Positions 20,208 to 29,751 of a stretch of DNA of 36,966 nucleotides are shown piece by piece. Position 1 is the stretch's first letter. Each line of letters starts with the position of its first letter. The position numbers and the translations under genes were made by a program. The notes beneath the pieces are model-generated. The model had not been told where the DNA came from, searched no databases, and was given only the letters and a program-made list of their open reading frames with translations. The DNA is from Chara braunii (taxonomy: Eukaryota > Streptophyta > Charophyceae > Charales > Characeae), in assembly GCA_003427395.1 (NCBI GenBank), contig BFEA01000011.1:5555370-5592335 (forward strand). The letters run 5' to 3'.

Positions 20208-21331
20208 TGAAGTCGATTTTGATGCTCTTCAGTGATCACTGATGTATGTAGGAGATGTGTTAGCTGAGAAATCCTGACTGTCGCATTTGTAAACCTGGAC
20301 GCAACTGCTATGTGAGAGATGTCATCGGAAAGGACACTGCCAGGTGGGAATGCTTTTGCAACCGTGGAATCTGAAGCTCCCTCGCAATTGCAGCCAATCA
20401 ACGCAGTGCTAGTGCCCTCCGTAGGGGCAGGTTAAGTAGGTTTGTTGAAGAGGGAAGTTTTATGGTTGTGCTGTGCCCCAGCGTGTTTTTGCAGGTAAGG
20501 ATTATTCTTGCACGCCATGCTATGGGGAAGTTTTGCAGCGTAGGATTATTCTTGGAGATGATGAACAGCTTCAGCCTGGAAGTTTTTCCTATGCTGTGAG
20601 ATATACGAGTTTGGTTGCGTTCACACCGACGGTATGATCTGGGATTAGGTCAGTGATTGCGGGAGTAGTAAACTGCTGTCTGTGGCAATTGCATGAAGTG
20701 TTCTTACCGTCTTATGGTGGACATGGGCCACTCACGCTATGCTGTGCTCGTGCCGGAGCGCTGCGACTTCTGTGTGAATGTTTGGTGAGGCAGGAATTAC
20801 GATGTAAACATGGAGGAGGTGAATGCTCGTGCCATTTTGTGGCCTGCGCTAATGGCCACTCCCTGCTGTATGTAATGGATTTGAATTTGCTAGGTTGAGG
20901 CCCTGTTTGGTACGCTTTGATGAAATTTCGTGGACGGTGTCCTGTCTTAGGAGGCAAATGCTTTACACAGCGGCTTGTTGGATGGATAGCTTAGTATGCG
21001 TCACACACATGTTAGCACAGCCCGACTGCGGTAAATCAAACCGACCGTGAGTCAAACCACGACCACCACCTGATTGATGATCAGCCACTGTACGGTGACA
21101 TTTTGAATTTATGCTGGCTGATGGTGTGTGGATCACCTTGAAATTTTGCGGCACCCATGCCCGCTCTGAACACTGATTGTGGAGTTAGTGGAGCTCCATG
21201 AAATTTGTTAGGATGTGGTTTGCATGTTCGCCTCACCTCTGGCGTTTGTTCCATGGGTGGGAACTCCAGATACGAGTCTACTGTGGACTGCTTTTCCATG
21301 CTAGAAGGTGCTTTTTTTTGTTATTATTAGG

Positions 21332-21508
21332 ATTATTAGGATACAGCGGTTATGACTGGGTGTTATATTCGGGTGGAGGCTGGTACGGTTGGTGGCTATA
21401 GTGCAGAGTCCGTTTGTTGGTTATTGTATACCCGTCTTCACCTGAATAGAATGCCCAGTCATTATTAGGATACAGCGGTTATGACTGGGTGTTATATTCG
21501 GGTGGAGG
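21332..21508 (+). repeat. 48-bp direct repeat separated by 81 bp
   Basis: attattaggatacagcggtt through gtgttatattcgggtggagg is present identically at 21332-21379 and 21461-21508. The identity suggests a recent event. Confidence 0.95.
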
Positions 21509-22130
21509 AGGGTTCTGGTTGTATTTGCCTCGTGGGGACGAGACACAGTGAGGCATGAATCGCAGTCTGACGTTGTCTGTCTGGGGTTGTTGAATTGTCA
21601 TAATTGAAGAGGAAGCAGCAGGACTCGTGCGCACCGTGAGCATTTATGTGGTATCTGGCTCCTCCTGTACCGTGGAAGCCCTGTGAGTGTTTGCCCCTGC
21701 AACAGAAGTATGTGGAAGCGCGGATAGGCTTAGGACGTAGGTGTGCAGCACCTTTGCTGTGAGTATTTGTCCCTGAGAGAAAAGCGGGTTGGTGTACAAC
21801 CTCGTTGGTGCGACGTGCAGCCCTCCCTTCTTTTTGTTTGTTGGATTTTCCTTTGGTCTTTTGGATCCTGGGTATACGTTCACCAGTGCTTGCTCCTTGG
21901 GTGGTTTGGCGACTGGGTCAACCAGCCAGTGGTGTGCAATTAAAAAGCTAGGCTGGTATCGTTGGCCGCTGAATGAATACCTTGGGCGACCATGAGGGTC
22001 AGTTTATTACTGGATCTTGCTGAGGGCAGCCCAAAGGCATTCAAAGTGTCCAACCAAAAGGTGGTTGGAACCAGCATGGGTCGGAGTTAATCTTAAATAT
22101 GACACAATAGAATAAATAATATATATATAT

Positions 22131-22253
22131 ATATTCAGCCTCCTGATGAGTCGGTGAAACTCCGACGAAACAGTTTGTCACAGCCCCTCGTTTGTTGTCC
22201 TCTTCTCTCTCTCTGCCTACGGTTTTACCGGGCAGTTCTGTTTGTGACGATAT
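22131..22253 (+). ncRNA. Hammerhead-ribozyme-like element, copy B
   Basis: CTGATGA (22143-22149) is followed by a perfect 5-bp stem GTCGG/CCGAC (22150-22154 with 22162-22166, loop TGAAACT) and then GAAA (22167-22170). This matches the conserved hammerhead core, including the G10.1-C11.1 pair. A short stem III, ACA/TGT with triloop GTT (22170-22178), would place the cleavable C at 22179, as in minimal type I hammerheads. I could not find a convincing stem I: the bases before CTGATGA (gcctc) do not pair with those after C22179. The rest of the unit (ccctcgtttgttgt, a CT-rich run, cggttttaccgggcag, tttgtgacgata) is shared with copy A. Activity is therefore unproven. Confidence 0.55.
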
Positions 22254-22429
22254 ATACAATCGAATAGAATCTAAAATATATATTTCTATCCCTAGAATAA
22301 TGATATTGCATTGCATATTTACTTTTGAATAAAGTGAAATATAGAGAATTGATATAGATAAATATATAAATATAACTAGAATATGAATTCAATTTAAGAA
22401 AATAATCAAATCCGCAGGTTGCGGACAAA

Positions 22430-22547
22430 AAGGATCACTGCGAAGATCCGGCGGCGATCGGAGAGCAGCCTTCAAGACGCGCCTTCGGCGCTCGTCGGCT
22501 CGCCAGAGTCATTTTAGAAGGATTCACTATGTTCGCTATGCGGAGCT
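22430..22547. other. GC-rich filler before the plastid fragments
   Basis: About 115 bp with gcgaagatccggcggcgatc and a cgccttcggcg hairpin, quite unlike its AT-rich left neighbour and the plastid sequence to its right. Origin not recognised; it could be another piece of captured organelle or foreign DNA. Confidence 0.4.
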
Positions 22548-22625
22548 GTTTTAATGGGAGAAGGGCTGACTATACAAGAAGGCAGTTCGGTAAAAGCTAC
22601 TGGAAAAATTGCACAAATCCCTGTA
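22548..22625 (+). pseudogene. atpA: Plastid atpA fragment (CF1 ATP synthase alpha subunit), nuclear copy
   Basis: 26 codons read [20 protein letters not shown] then IAQIPV, the recognisable segment near residues 90-115 of the chloroplast ATP synthase alpha chain. The codons end mostly in A or T, as in plastid genes, unlike the surrounding nuclear DNA. The fragment has no start, no catalytic Walker motif and no downstream portion, so it cannot make a functional subunit. It is preceded by about 110 bp of GC-rich DNA of unknown origin and followed directly by a petA fragment. It is best explained as nuclear plastid DNA (NUPT). Confidence 0.87.
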
Positions 22626-22778
22626 GAAACATATCCTGTCTTTGCACAACAAGCATATAAAAATCCTCGTGAGGCTACTGGAAGAATTGTTTGTGCTGAT
22701 TGCCATTTAGCAAAAAAACCTGTTGATATTGAAGTACCACAAGCTGTACTTCCTAATACTGTTTTTGAGGCAGTTGTA
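22626..22778 (+). pseudogene. petA: Plastid petA fragment (cytochrome f residues 1-49), nuclear copy
   Basis: The frame encodes [18 protein letters not shown], then VCADCH and [20 protein letters not shown], ending EAVV. This is the mature N-terminus of cytochrome f. Tyr1 (22632-22634), which ligates haem through its alpha-amino group, and the haem-binding C21-A-D-C24-H25 (22692-22706) are intact. After Val49 the sequence departs from petA. The junction with the upstream atpA fragment lies within 22626-22631 and is in frame. The transit/signal part and about five sixths of the mature protein are missing. An open frame continues to 22988 through unrelated sequence and a microsatellite. Confidence 0.93.
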
Positions 22779-22890
22779 ACAAAGTCTGCTCAACTTCGAT
22801 ATCCCCAAAGGTCGAACCAAAAGCTTGTTCGAACCAACATGTGCTTGCAACTGGAGAGCTCATTATGTGTTTGCCTCTGTTTTGTCCTTC

Positions 22891-22893
<3 letters not shown>

Positions 22894-22960
<67 letters not shown>
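22894..22960 (+). repeat. (TG)n(GA)n microsatellite after the plastid scraps
   Basis: About 20 TG units then about 13 GA units. It lies 116 bp downstream of the petA fragment. Confidence 0.95.
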
Positions 22961-22989
22961 TTTTGTTACAGGCAACAACATAGTCTGAG

Positions 22990-25525
22990 TTGTCCTCCTA
23001 TTATAGCATGCACCGAATGTCGGGATCTTGCCGATTTGCTCACTTGCCTTCTCCCCATTCTGACTTTATGCTTGTGGATCGACTCCTCTCTCCTCTTCTC
23101 CTTGCTACCTGCGCTTCCCGTGACAGTAGAGTGAATGGTATTGAATACTTGTGGGAAGGCGCTTGGACAAAACATGATGTTAGTCTTTGTGGTCAGCGAA
23201 ATGGTCCAGTTCTCTGAATGGTATCTCGAGTTCAGGTGGTGTGTTTAAAAATGGCAGCTGAATTCAGACTGGCACAAGCTTTGGGGGCTGAAATCTTGGA
23301 GAGTTGGAGTTATATTTTTCTCGTGGAGTTGCATTTATTGAAGATAACACCCGACTGGTAGTCCTTGGGAATCCAGTTGTTTTTCTTGTGAAGCTTCTCA
23401 GGAGAACATGGTTACGTGTATGGCCTTTCTGTGGCCTGGTAAGGTGGAGCGGTGCGGCTAGTGTTGGGACCGTATTGGCTGATTTGGACTGTAGAGTACG
23501 TTCAATGTTTGTGAAACTGGTCCTCCGAGGATCTATAGCACATCTTGTCAGGGGTTTGAATAGCACTCCGCAAAGTATGGTGTAAAACGTTCATCCACCG
23601 AGGGTCTTGCTAGCTTTGATTGAGATTGTCTCCCACCTACACCGCTGAGCTCCCGGTGCACAGACTGCTTGCAATGGGTTGGCGAGACCTGTTACTAGTC
23701 AATGGTGCTCTTCCCGGGACAAGATGGACATGCATCGCAGGCATGTAACCGGTTTTGCCAGGTTGTGTTTGTGAAACACATCCTGGAGATTAGGTTTGGC
23801 CTTTGGATGGGGCTTTCCCTGTGGCGTCGAGGAGGATACGTGCAACACCCTCGTGAGCGGCGTGGCTGAACAGGGATGAAACAGATCTTGCAATTTAGTG
23901 AGCTGGTGTGTAGATGCATAGAGATCTGCATGCACCTTGGTTGTTCCTGCAACCTGCATAAGAAAAACGACTTCACGTGTTGCATGTCCGAACTCGCATG
24001 CTGACCTGTGTTAGAGCTTGTCAGTATGTTATGGACAGCTGTTTGACAACATGCAATTGGATGCAAGTTCCTTGGAGCCACATCCGGACTTCAGTTAGCG
24101 CTTGTTGCACCTCGGTTTTTCCTGTATCAGTGCGAGAAACATCACTTCGCATGTCACACGTCCGATGTCGCATGCTGACTTGTGTTAGAGGTTGTTCGAA
24201 TATGTTTTGGACAGCTCTTTGATAGCACGCTACTGGATTGAAGTTGCCCGGAGGCGAATTCGGACTCCAGTTAGCGCTATATGTTATGGACAGCTCTTTG
24301 ATTGCACGTAAGTGCTCCTGTTGTACAGCTCTGGAGTGTTCTGAAACTGGGGAGCGCATCGATTGGTAAAAATGTTTCCTTGATTCATTGTAGAGTGTAG
24401 AACTGTGATGTCATTGTAGAGTGGAGGTGTTTGACGTGATTGCACAGAGGGTGGATATCATACCACCAGATGGAGTGGCACTAAAAAATGATGCCTCTGT
24501 GCACAGAGCCAAAATGTTCCTTCAGTACAGAGCGACTGGGGTTGGACTGTGCCATTTTGTGTTTGCACAGACAGTGGAGGTCATACCACTAATAAGCACA
24601 TGCCCTTCTGATGGAGTGGGGCTGTAAAAACGCTCCCTCTGCGCAGAGCCACTGGGGTTGGACTGTGCGAAGATGTTCCCCCGGTGCACAAAGCCATTGG
24701 ATCCGTAGGAACTAAGGTTTCGCATTGGTGAATCTCCCAATGCGCGCACCGTTTCCTCCTATTCCCTGGGATGACCGACTAGATTACCATGAAAAATGCT
24801 AATGGGGAATGCCTAATATTGATGTTATACCTGTAGTATGAATGCATAATTGCAATCGCTAACTGTCGGTGAACGTCACCTGCATTACTGCCATCAGTAT
24901 TTCGTAGTGGTTGAATATGAGAACCAGCCAAACTGATGGTCTTGTATGATTCGTCATTTGCGTGAGTTTTGTGGAGTTCGAGTCTCTCGTAGCAGAAACT
25001 TTTTTTTTTTTTTGTATCAGAAACTTACCCAGCTGGGGGCTTGCAATTTTTTGACCAAGAGAAGATGCGTGTTGCCGGCTATTTTCGAGATTGGTAGTTT
25101 TGACTCTCCAGACACGACATATGAGCTTGGCCAGCAGAGACAGTTACGGCGTGGACGAGTCTTTTCACCATATTAGGCATCTATGGTTTGAAGTTCGTGC
25201 TCAGCATTGACGCAACCCTGTGGAGTTTCATGCTGCATTCGAAAGCTGAAGCAGTGGAACGCCTGCTCCTTCCCCACAGTAGCCTCTGCCCAAGCCCTGG
25301 ATGGGATGAACACTTGTTGAAGTAGAACACTCTTGTGCCCAGCTGGAAATAGCGCTGAGCCCTTTTATTACTAAAACAGAAAGGAAGGACCTTGCGTAGC
25401 GCTGCTGTGGAAAGGCCAATTCGAACAGCTTAGATAATTATGATCAGGTACCAATGCATTCATTCTTGAAAGAAGTGCACGGTTACGTCCCTGCGAATAA
25501 ATTAATTGTCATTTAATGATGTAAG
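22990..25525. other. Gene-free region with degenerate repeats
   Basis: Two related units at about 23970-24138 and 24142-24300 share catgctgacttgtgttagag, ttggacagctctttga and cggact(t/c)cagttagcgct. Another degenerate pair at 24420-24700 shares actggggttggactgtgc and ctgatggagtgg. No coding sequence was recognised. Confidence 0.55.
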
Positions 25526-25529
25526 GCAC

Positions 25530-25925
25530 AAAGTGGTGGACGCAGGATTTGAACCGAGGTAGGAATAAACTCTGAAGAGATGTTCAGTGTGTTGCCTTGA
25601 GCCCCTTGGCCACTCCCCAAAAGGGTGTTCGGCACCGTGAACATGTGACCTAGGGGTGAGGTCCATATCTGAGGGCAAGGTGATGTGAAGGTTTATTGCT
25701 GATCAGATTCAATCGATCCAGTGGGATTTTAACATACCTCGGTTCAAATCCTGCGGCGACTCTGAAGAGATGTTCAGTGTGTTGCCTTGAGCCCCTTGGC
25801 CACTCCCCAAAAGGGCTTCGGCACCATAAACATGTGTCCCAGGGGCGAGGTCCATATCCGAGGGCAAGGTGATGTGAAGGTTTATTGCTGATCAGATTCA
25901 ATCGATCCAGTGGGATTTGAACATG
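25530..25925 (-). repeat. 190-bp tandem duplication with tRNA-like sequence
   Basis: Two near-identical units (25571-25735 and 25761-25925) start tctgaagagatgttcagtg and end gatccagtgggatttt/gaac. On the minus strand the first copy reads gagtggccaaggggctcaagg, which resembles a class II tRNA A-box arm. About 50 bases later comes cggttcaaatcctgc, a B-box/T-arm match, then gtccacca, like an acceptor end. No proper anticodon stem-loop or matched acceptor stem can be formed, so this is a tRNA relic or a tRNA-derived SINE-like piece, not a working tRNA. Confidence 0.6.
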
Positions 25926-26067
25926 TGTTTGTGTAAGACATGATTTGTCCATTATAATTAGGTGGGATTGAGTTTCAGATGAACTCTGCATGTAATGCAT
26001 GATTCGTCCATGAGGTGCTATCAAGCATGCTCAGGCCGGACATAGCTGGCTTCTTCGAGCAGCGACC

Positions 26068-26463
26068 TTAAACCAGCAGTACACCCGGAGGCTGTTGTGC
26101 CGAACCTGTGCACACCCTGTGCGTTGAAATTTGCCGAAGCTCACGTGCCGCATGTTTCTTTTTGTTTTGGATAGATCGGTTGGCCTGAGCCCCAAAAGGT
26201 CTTGAACTTTTTGCTGGTGGGGACGAGTAGCACGCTCAGGGCAGACGGTTGTTCTTCGAGCAGCCACCTTAAACCACCAGTACACCACGGGTCTGTTTAC
26301 CGTTGTGCCCCCTGTGCCCAGAAATTTGCTGAAGCTCCGGTGGTGCATTTTTCCTTTTGTTTTGGCTCACGTGGTTGTCCCCAGCCCCCAGAAGTCCTAA
26401 ACGTTTTGCTGGTGAGGGCGAGTCTAATTTTTCTCGAGGCTGGGCTGTGTACTGGTGGTTTAA
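26068..26463 (+). repeat. Degenerate tandem pair, period about 200 bp
   Basis: Both units contain ttcttcgagcagc just before, then ccttaaacca, ccctgtgc, gaaatttgc, ctttttgttttgg, gagccc/cagccc and ttttgctggtg. The second unit (26269-26463) is closed by a perfect inverted end; the first lacks that right end. Confidence 0.75.
26269..26463 (+). mobile_element. 195-bp MITE-like element with perfect 17-bp terminal inverted repeats
   Basis: The left end TTAAACCACCAGTACAC is the exact reverse complement of the right end GTGTACTGGTGGTTTAA. There is no coding capacity. The outermost TTAA could be a target-site duplication, as for piggyBac-type transposases, or part of the terminal repeat; the sequence cannot decide. 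Related single ends occur elsewhere in the window. Confidence 0.7.
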
Positions 26464-26827
26464 AGACGAGTGCTGGTGGGCTGCCCAGGGCAGTACGGTG
26501 GGCGTGCCTTGGGGCTTATGCGTTCTGTTCGAGAGCTGTTTTCGAGGCTTATTCTTTCTAGTTGAAATCTTTTTTGAAATTGTTTTACAGTGACAAGTCA
26601 TTTTGTGGTCACCTTTGGTCTTTCATTATTTCTTTTTATTGGGCCGGTCCTCCGCTGAGGCGAGCGCAATGTAGGCCGTTCAAAATTTGGCTGGCAAGTC
26701 CGTCCGCTGACGAGCGCTGACTGTGCGGGCTGCGTATCTCCCTTGCTGGACATGTGACGTGGGGCTGTGCGCTCTACTTTCATCGACCTGTGTTCATGCT
26801 CCCAAGTGATAAGCAACGGGAAAAGTG

Positions 26828-26925
26828 CCCCATGAAATGGATGGTGCTGTGCGACGTGTCACAAAAAAGAATTGTTCCCCATGAAATGGATGGTGCTGTG
26901 CGATGTGTCACAAAAAAGAATCGTC
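26828..26925 (+). repeat. 49-bp tandem duplication
   Basis: ccccatgaaatggatggtgc through acaaaaaagaat is repeated at 26828 and 26877 with only a few differences. Confidence 0.95.
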
Positions 26926-26929
26926 TTCT

Positions 26930-27890
26930 CCTTTTGTTTTTGTGAGGTGTGTTGGAGGTACGAGGGTTATGTGGCAGTTTTTTCCCCAGACCCGCAGGTG
27001 TGTGCAGCTGCTTACTATGCCACCCTTTAGGAGTTCCAAAGGGGAAAAGCATCTAACCGTATTCTCCCTCGGGTGCCACCACTGCGCTCCTCAAGAAACT
27101 TCCTTATCATCCCTCCAGTGGTGACATTTATGAGAAGTGGGCATACCGGTTGGGTGTATGGGACTGTATCTGGGACGGCGTGCGTACCCATATGCCAGGT
27201 AATTTGTATGGTATGGATTTGTACGTTGTGCTTCTGGTTGCGGGGTTCTGTATTGTTGGTACGACGGTGAACTGTCCATTCCTGTACTTTTCTATTGCCA
27301 ATAAGAAGAGAAACAGTTAGAAGGGATCTCTGCATGCCTGGCCTGGGATACCTGACGGCAGGGGGCTACAGGCCTTGATTCTCCCTTCCTGCACCCCTCC
27401 TGGGGGCTTACATGTAGCCTGTGAGGCTTCATGAATGATGGAGTTGGCAGTCATCCTTATCATGCTCTTGATGATATTCATCTCCTCGGGCATGGACACG
27501 AAGATGTGAGCTGTGCTGAATGCACAATTAAGTTACGCACCACAGCAAATCTGTTTTTTGAGAAGGATAATCAATTCCACAAATCGTAACCCTTATGCTG
27601 CATGGGATGTGGGGTAGGGCCGATGGCAAGCTGCTGCCTATTTGAGGTATGCTTGTAGGATTTACAAAATGGAGAAGATTTGAAACACATGTTCGGGTAG
27701 GTAAGTCGTATACAAATGTTCCTTTTTTGATATTCTATTGCCTGTAATATTTACAATATATGCGAAGGAGACGACGCTGCTTCGCAGATAAATCACAATA
27801 CGAATCCATGCGGTGAACAAGATTCAATGCGTTCTGCAATGGGTTCTGCGCCTGTAATGAACGTGCCTGCCTTTGGAAGGAACACCGGCA
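26930..27890. other. No gene recognised
   Basis: Mixed-composition sequence with short open frames on both strands. I see no repeat, RNA or conserved protein motif. Confidence 0.6.
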
Positions 27891-27895
27891 GCGGT

Positions 27896-28240
27896 GCGTG
27901 ACAGATGTGCACACTGATCTGGTTATCCCCTCCCGATTCCACGACAATTGACTATATTATTGCTGTGGAAAAGAAACAAAAGCACGGACCAATGCCTTCC
28001 GAAAGGATTCCATGGACAATACCGTGAAGAATCATGTTCGCGGAAAACCAGATCAGTACACTTTATCAATTTGTCTAGGTGAAGTTATTCTCTCTACAAC
28101 TCCTTTTTTTTTTTTTTTAATCCGATGGAATCGGAAAGGGATAACCAGATCAGTACACACTTCTGTCAAGAGCATGGACAGCGCCTCTTCCGAAACGATT
28201 CTATGGACAATTGACGCAGACCATCATGTTTCCGTCTTGC
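27896..28240. repeat. Nested direct and inverted repeats
   Basis: The minus strand of 27898-27945 (ggggataaccagatcagtg) matches the plus strand at 28127-28170 (agggataaccagatcagtac). In addition 27996-28045 (ccttccgaaaggattccatg) matches 28187-28238 (tcttccgaaacgattctatg) directly. A 16-base poly(T) near 28104 sits between them. Confidence 0.7.
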
Positions 28241-28724
28241 GCACAATTGAAGAGCCTTCTCATCTTAAGATGCGATTTGAACTCGTGAACTCGAAATGGT
28301 GTGTCAGGATAAATGCCTTTTTCATCTCAATGAAGGTTAAGAAAAGAATGTGTCTTGAAACTAGAAGAAAACATCATAGGTGTGGAATTCGGGAGACTTT
28401 GCATAACAAATAAAAGAATCATGTGCGTGTAATTTGTGAGATAGCTTTTGACCTTCGTCTGTATTGGCTTTCGCGGGACAGTTTTTGGCCTTCTGTATTG
28501 GCACAACATGAAAGATGGAGGTCATAGTTACACTGCGAGAATTGCAGTGTGTCATTTCGAGAAGCGCAATTAGACCCCAAGTTGGTTGAGGCCTCTCCTT
28601 TCCAAGGCTGGAACAAGCATCAGAGTCGCGGTTGTGATGTGCAAAATGGGAAATATTCAAGTGCGTTGGTCTCTTCAACTTACCTGCCCGTTTTGTAATG
28701 GGAGCGTGTCTTTTGATGGGCTAC

Positions 28725-28985
28725 TAACTGGTGTAGGCCACCGGTACTTTGCAGGGCTTACTAAGCTGAGCCTTCATCGAACCTGCGCGCTATGTTTAAT
28801 GGAACTGCCCCATCACTGTTTTGCTTTCGTTTTGGCTGTGGCCTCGTCTTTTGTTGGGGTATAAACTGGTGTGGTCCTCCAGTACTTTGGCCGGCTTCCG
28901 AAGCCAAGCCTTCATTGACTCTGCGTGGTATGATTACGGGAACCGCCCCAGCGTTGTTTTGTTTTCGTTTTGGCTGCGCCCTCCA
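28725..28985 (+). repeat. Degenerate tandem pair, period about 137 bp
   Basis: Both units carry taactggtgt or taaactggtgt, ccagtacttt-type sequence, agccttcat, ctgcg and a segment like actgttttgctttcgttttgg. The cagtactttggccggcttcc part resembles the interior side of the TTAAACCAC-ended elements. Confidence 0.75.
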
Positions 28986-29015
28986 GCCAATGTGGTTTGG
29001 TAGGTCGAAGCCCAA

Positions 29016-29230
29016 ACGCTGCAGCGCGTTAATGGGGAATGGCTGCGGCCGGTAGCTGGGCCGAGGAGTAGTGGTTTAAGAAGTCCTACCCTCTCCCTGC
29101 TCAAATGCTGCAGTCCGTTAACGGGGAATGGCCATTGGCGGGCCCTGCTCAAATGCTGCAGTGCGTTAAGGGGGAATGGCCGTGGTAGTCGGGCCAGGGA
29201 CTGGTGGTTTAAGAAGTCCTACCCTCTCCC
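29016..29230 (+). repeat. Composite repeat with three short units and two element ends
   Basis: gctgcag(c/t)gcgttaa followed by ggggaatgg occurs near 29018, 29108 and 29156. gtggtttaagaagtcctacc followed by ctctccc occurs at 29071 and 29204. The arrangement suggests unequal exchange between adjacent copies. Confidence 0.8.
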
Positions 29231-29234
29231 AGCT

Positions 29235-29716
29235 CCCTTGCCCTGTGTTGGTCAGGGCCGTGCACCCACGCCTGTGTTTGTCGAGGCCCTAGCGCATGCA
29301 GTATATCGAGCATTGTTGACGGATTCACCTCTCGTACGTTGTTACTGGTCGTCTGGTGATTATTAGTTGACTGTGAGTAATTCTCCTAGTATTAAACCAC
29401 CACTACCTCCAAGCCTCTATTTGCCAAGGTGGAGTCGCATGCGTGCCAATTGGAGCCAAAGTGCCAGCAAGGCTTTTGTTGTCCTTTCTTGACTGGTGCT
29501 GCCACCATTCGCAGTCCGGTAGGCAGGACACCCCGGAAATTTTGGATGAGGCGCGACTTTGACGTTGTGTCACAGTGGTGGCGTTCATTTCCACGACCTC
29601 GATTTACTAAAAGAAAAAGAGAAAAAGGGAAAAAACAAAAACAATGAAGGAATTTCTTTGAAAATAGAAAAAGAAAAAAGGGAAAACTAAGAAAGAGAAG
29701 TAGCTCATCGTGTGTG

Positions 29717-29751
<35 letters not shown>

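Larger units (their letters stand above)
18870..22030. other. T/G-rich region without recognisable gene
   Basis: It holds a cluster of gaagataatttt-type repeats (20117-20207) and a 48-bp direct repeat (21332-21379 and 21461-21508). The composition resembles the CK2 beta introns. No conserved exon could be found on either strand. Confidence 0.5.

Noticed and set aside
22554-22988. 144-codon atpA/petA/microsatellite frame as a new functional gene
   Set aside because: It has no promoter or transit peptide evidence, lacks the functional parts of both source proteins, and runs into unrelated sequence and a microsatellite. Being in frame across one junction has a one-in-three chance.
25540-25625. 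Functional tRNA gene on minus
   Set aside because: A- and B-box-like words are present, but no anticodon stem-loop with a proper 7-base loop, T-stem or acceptor stem can be formed.
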